Assembly: GCA_019408975.1 (NCBI GenBank)
Contig: DXVA01000022.1
Span: 1 to 24,932, forward strand
Direction: 5' to 3'
DNA length: 24,932 nucleotides
Source of the DNA: Lentisphaeria bacterium
Lineage (GTDB): Bacteria; Verrucomicrobiota; Lentisphaeria; Victivallales; UBA1829
Below the pieces are notes generated by a model. It saw only the letters and a list, made by a program, of their open reading frames with translations, made no database searches and was not told the origin of the DNA. The translations under genes and the position numbers were made by a program. Below, in pieces: positions 23,077 through 24,932 of this stretch (positions within the stretch are counted from its first letter, which is position 1; each line of letters opens with the position of its first letter).

Positions 23077-24762
23077 ATGAAAATTATCTGTCCGCACTGT
23101 AAGCGCATTACCGAACTGGAACATGTTTCACATGGTTGCAATGTGGAATGTGTCTGTTCCCGCGAATTCAAAGTCGATGACTCCACCATTCTCGAAGAAT
23201 ATTCCGAAATCGACAGCATCATCCCGGAACAGATCGGGCAGTATCAGATCACGGAATTCATCGGGTACGGCGGCATGGGAAAGCTCTACAAGGGAATCCA
23301 TCCGAATCTGGGAATTCCGGTAGCGCTCAAAGCCCTGCGCATGGAATACGTCACGGATACGGCGTCCTGCGACCGTTTCATCAAATCCGCAAAAATCTGC
23401 GCGAAACTGAACCATCCGAATATCGTCAGAGTTTATGACTGCGGATACGACAAGGACAACGTGTATCTCGTCATGGAATACATCGGCGGCGGCAGCGCCC
23501 AGGATCTGTTCGAGCGTGAGGGAGCGCTGGAACAACATCGCGCCGCCCGGATTGCGCATGATGTCTGCCTCGGACTCATGGCGGCGGAATATCACGGGAT
23601 CGTCCATCGGGACATCAAACCTGAAAACATCATGTTTGCGGATGACGGCACGGTCAAGGTTCTCGACATGGGACTCGCCAAGATCGACGGCGACCAGCGT
23701 ATCAATTCCTACTCCCGGACCATCTCCTTCACCTCGCTGGGCACCGAACAATACATGCCGCCGGAACAAGCCATTGATGCGAGTTCCTGCGATTCGCGGG
23801 CGGATGTCTATTCCCTGGGCATTACCCTGTACCAGCTCTGCACGGGAAAACTGCCGTTCGACTCGAACAATCCGCAGGAGCTCCGCAGAATGCACGCGCT
23901 GGAAGCGCCTCAGCCGCCGCGGGAACTCAAGCCGGAACTTCATCCCGACCTCGAATACATTATCCTGAAATGCATCAGGAAAAACCGTGACGACCGTTAT
24001 CAGTCGATCGACGAACTGGAACTGGATCTGGATGCGTTTCTCAAGAACCACATCCTTCCGTCCAAACTCGTCTATGAAACAAAGCCCAGGACTTCGCCTT
24101 TCCGGCGGTTTGAGAACATCAAGTGGCGATACGCATTCCTGTTTCTCGGAGCGGCAGCCCTGCTCTCCGTCTCCACGCTGTACTGCCTCTTCACCTACAT
24201 CAAAGAGAGAAAACGCACCCGGGCAAAGGTCCAGACCGTCATGCAGGTGCAGGACACTCAGCGCCGCCAGCAGATACGCCAGATGTTCTCCGCCATCTCG
24301 CCGATGCTGCTCAAAGGGCGCTTTGCCATGGCTTACGAATACTATAATCTCCGCGGCGGCAGAGAACTGGCGCCGGGATTGGAAGGAGTCTTCACCACGT
24401 TGCAGGATATTCCCTACACCTTTGCAAAACAGTGGAAGGAACGGATCGGGCAGACAGCCATGCTGACACTTCAGAAAGCTCCTGCCGCCGCTCTCTCCCT
24501 GCTCATCAATGATGTCATTGGAAATACGGTTTACGCGACGGACACCCGGACCCGCCAGGCATATACCTTTACGGTTCATGACCTGACCCCGGAAGACCAG
24601 CAGAAATATCTGCGCGGGATCAACACGATCGCACTCTCCATCTGGATCGGCTGTGAATATGTCGGCAATAACCAATATGCAAAGGCGGAGGCAGTCTTCA
24701 AGCCATTGGATATCTTCGGAGAATACCTGATTCAGGAAATGAAAACAGCAAACGGAAAATAA
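23077..24762 (+). CDS. Membrane Ser/Thr protein kinase with N-terminal zinc ribbon (PknB-like)
   Basis: This is a 561-residue protein. Residues 1-33 are a small Cys-rich ribbon (Cys5, Cys8, Cys21, Cys25, Cys27). The Hanks-type kinase domain runs from about 56 to 325. It shows the glycine loop GYGGMGKLY (63-71), Lys85 (VALKAL), HRDIKPEN (His177-Asp179), Asp197 in DMG instead of DFG, GTEQYMPPEQ as the activation-segment end, and SRADVYSLG. The catalytic residues look intact. One membrane helix is at about 352-375, and the last 185 residues should be outside the cytoplasm; I do not recognise them. I chose the ATG at 23077 because the ribbon then starts MKIICPHC, like MKIECPNC in the bPH2 protein. 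An ATG at 23068 is only 3 bases from GGAG. It is apparently monocistronic. Targets and ligand are unknown. Confidence 0.9.
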   Translation: MKIICPHCKRITELEHVSHGCNVECVCSREFKVDDSTILEEYSEIDSIIPEQIGQYQITEFIGYGGMGKLYKGIHPNLGIPVALKALRMEYVTDTASCDRFIKSAKICAKLNHPNIVRVYDCGYDKDNVYLVMEYIGGGSAQDLFEREGALEQHRAARIAHDVCLGLMAAEYHGIVHRDIKPENIMFADDGTVKVLDMGLAKIDGDQRINSYSRTISFTSLGTEQYMPPEQAIDASSCDSRADVYSLGITLYQLCTGKLPFDSNNPQELRRMHALEAPQPPRELKPELHPDLEYIILKCIRKNRDDRYQSIDELELDLDAFLKNHILPSKLVYETKPRTSPFRRFENIKWRYAFLFLGAAALLSVSTLYCLFTYIKERKRTRAKVQTVMQVQDTQRRQQIRQMFSAISPMLLKGRFAMAYEYYNLRGGRELAPGLEGVFTTLQDIPYTFAKQWKERIGQTAMLTLQKAPAAALSLLINDVIGNTVYATDTRTRQAYTFTVHDLTPEDQQKYLRGINTIALSIWIGCEYVGNNQYAKAEAVFKPLDIFGEYLIQEMKTANGK

Positions 24763-24826
24763 TCATTCTGCGCCATGAAGTGATCTTGTGCATATGAGAC
24801 CGTCTTTTTGAAAGAACCTCCGAAAC

Positions 24827-24863
24827 AAAAAAAGCATCCGCTCCTGTGGAGGGATGCTTTTTT
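24827..24863. terminator. Bidirectional rho-independent terminator
   Basis: A run of A (24827-24833), then GCATCC and CTCC pairing across a TGT loop with GGAG and GGATGC (one bulged G at 24840), then six T (24858-24863). It is a classic terminator in both directions. It lies 65 bases after the kinase stop and 20 bases after the predicted stop of a minus-strand gene. Confidence 0.92.
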
Positions 24864-24882
24864 CCAGATTCAGAGGAAGAGA

Positions 24883-24932
24883 CTACCGTTTTTTTACCGT
24901 GTTCAAAGGGGGCGGGAGACAGCGGTAGACAC
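24883..24932 (-). CDS. Possible 3' end of a minus-strand gene (partial)
   Basis: Read on the minus strand from the window edge, one frame gives VYRCLPPPLNTVKKR and then TAG (24885-24883). A basic tail followed after 20 bases by a terminator with a minus-strand T run is what the end of a real gene looks like. Only 15 residues are visible and no family can be named. The other two minus-strand frames stop earlier or run into the terminator. Confidence 0.4.
   Translation of the reverse strand, partial: VYRCLPPPLNTVKKR

Noticed and set aside
23128..24675. 515-residue open frame on the minus strand opposite the kinase
   Set aside because: Antisense shadow of the kinase gene; the kinase motifs decide the coding strand.
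1..24932. Mobile elements, CRISPR arrays, tRNA or rRNA genes
   Set aside because: I saw no transposase or integrase motifs, no regularly spaced repeats and no cloverleaf-like sequence in the intergenic regions when reading by eye; a covariance-model search would be more sensitive.

Overview
The window looks like part of a Gram-negative chromosome from the PVC superphylum, most likely Lentisphaerota (Victivallis-like). This is inferred from four things. There is a pseudopilin of the type that is abundant in that phylum (residues FTLIELL..., then a Cys-Asn-Asn motif). It lies beside a GntR/LacI-type regulator, a secreted glycosidase-like protein and a Gfo/Idh/MocA oxidoreductase. A lipid A-type acyltransferase implies an outer membrane. 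RNase Y and a membrane Ser/Thr kinase are also present. No rRNA is present to confirm the assignment. I saw no tRNA, IS element, integrase or CRISPR array.

Layout. 1-2436 (+): the 3' part of rny, an HD-domain hydrolase and an OppF/DppF-type ABC ATPase, closely packed. 2669-4507 (+): glmS. 4533-7209 (-): a three-gene operon of a zinc-ribbon/bPH2 membrane protein, a 532-residue fusion of an AadA-like nucleotidyltransferase, a GNAT acetyltransferase and a cytidine-deaminase-like domain, and a YjaB-like GNAT. 7493-10702 (-): carB, with a clear terminator and no carA beside it. 10958-14343 (+): an LpxL/HtrB-type acyltransferase, rpe, and a fusion of a YtqA/MnmL-type radical SAM enzyme with an MnmC2-type (DUF752) methyltransferase. 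14469-21000 (+): a visibly AT-richer block with a GntR/LacI-like regulator, then a perfect-consensus promoter driving a pseudopilin, a glycosidase-like secreted protein, a Gfo/Idh/MocA oxidoreductase and a small secreted carbohydrate-binding-like protein. 21044-22906 (-): a sialate O-acetylesterase-type SGNH esterase. 23077-24762 (+): a zinc-ribbon Ser/Thr kinase with one membrane segment. The window ends with a bidirectional terminator and the likely tail of a minus-strand gene.

The AT-rich block reads as a locally regulated glycan-use cassette. The sensor-repressor would control one promoter that drives surface, hydrolytic and sugar-oxidising functions, and the neighbouring esterase may deacetylate the glycan. 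The flanking genes are mostly housekeeping: RNA decay, hexosamine, pyrimidine/arginine, pentose phosphate, lipid A and tRNA wobble modification.

The two most interesting items are domain fusions. One is the MnmL-MnmC2 architecture, which would put both late steps of mnm5U34 synthesis in one polypeptide. The other joins three folds known from antibiotic-modifying enzymes in one chain. Both functional readings are inferences from motifs seen in the translated sequence.
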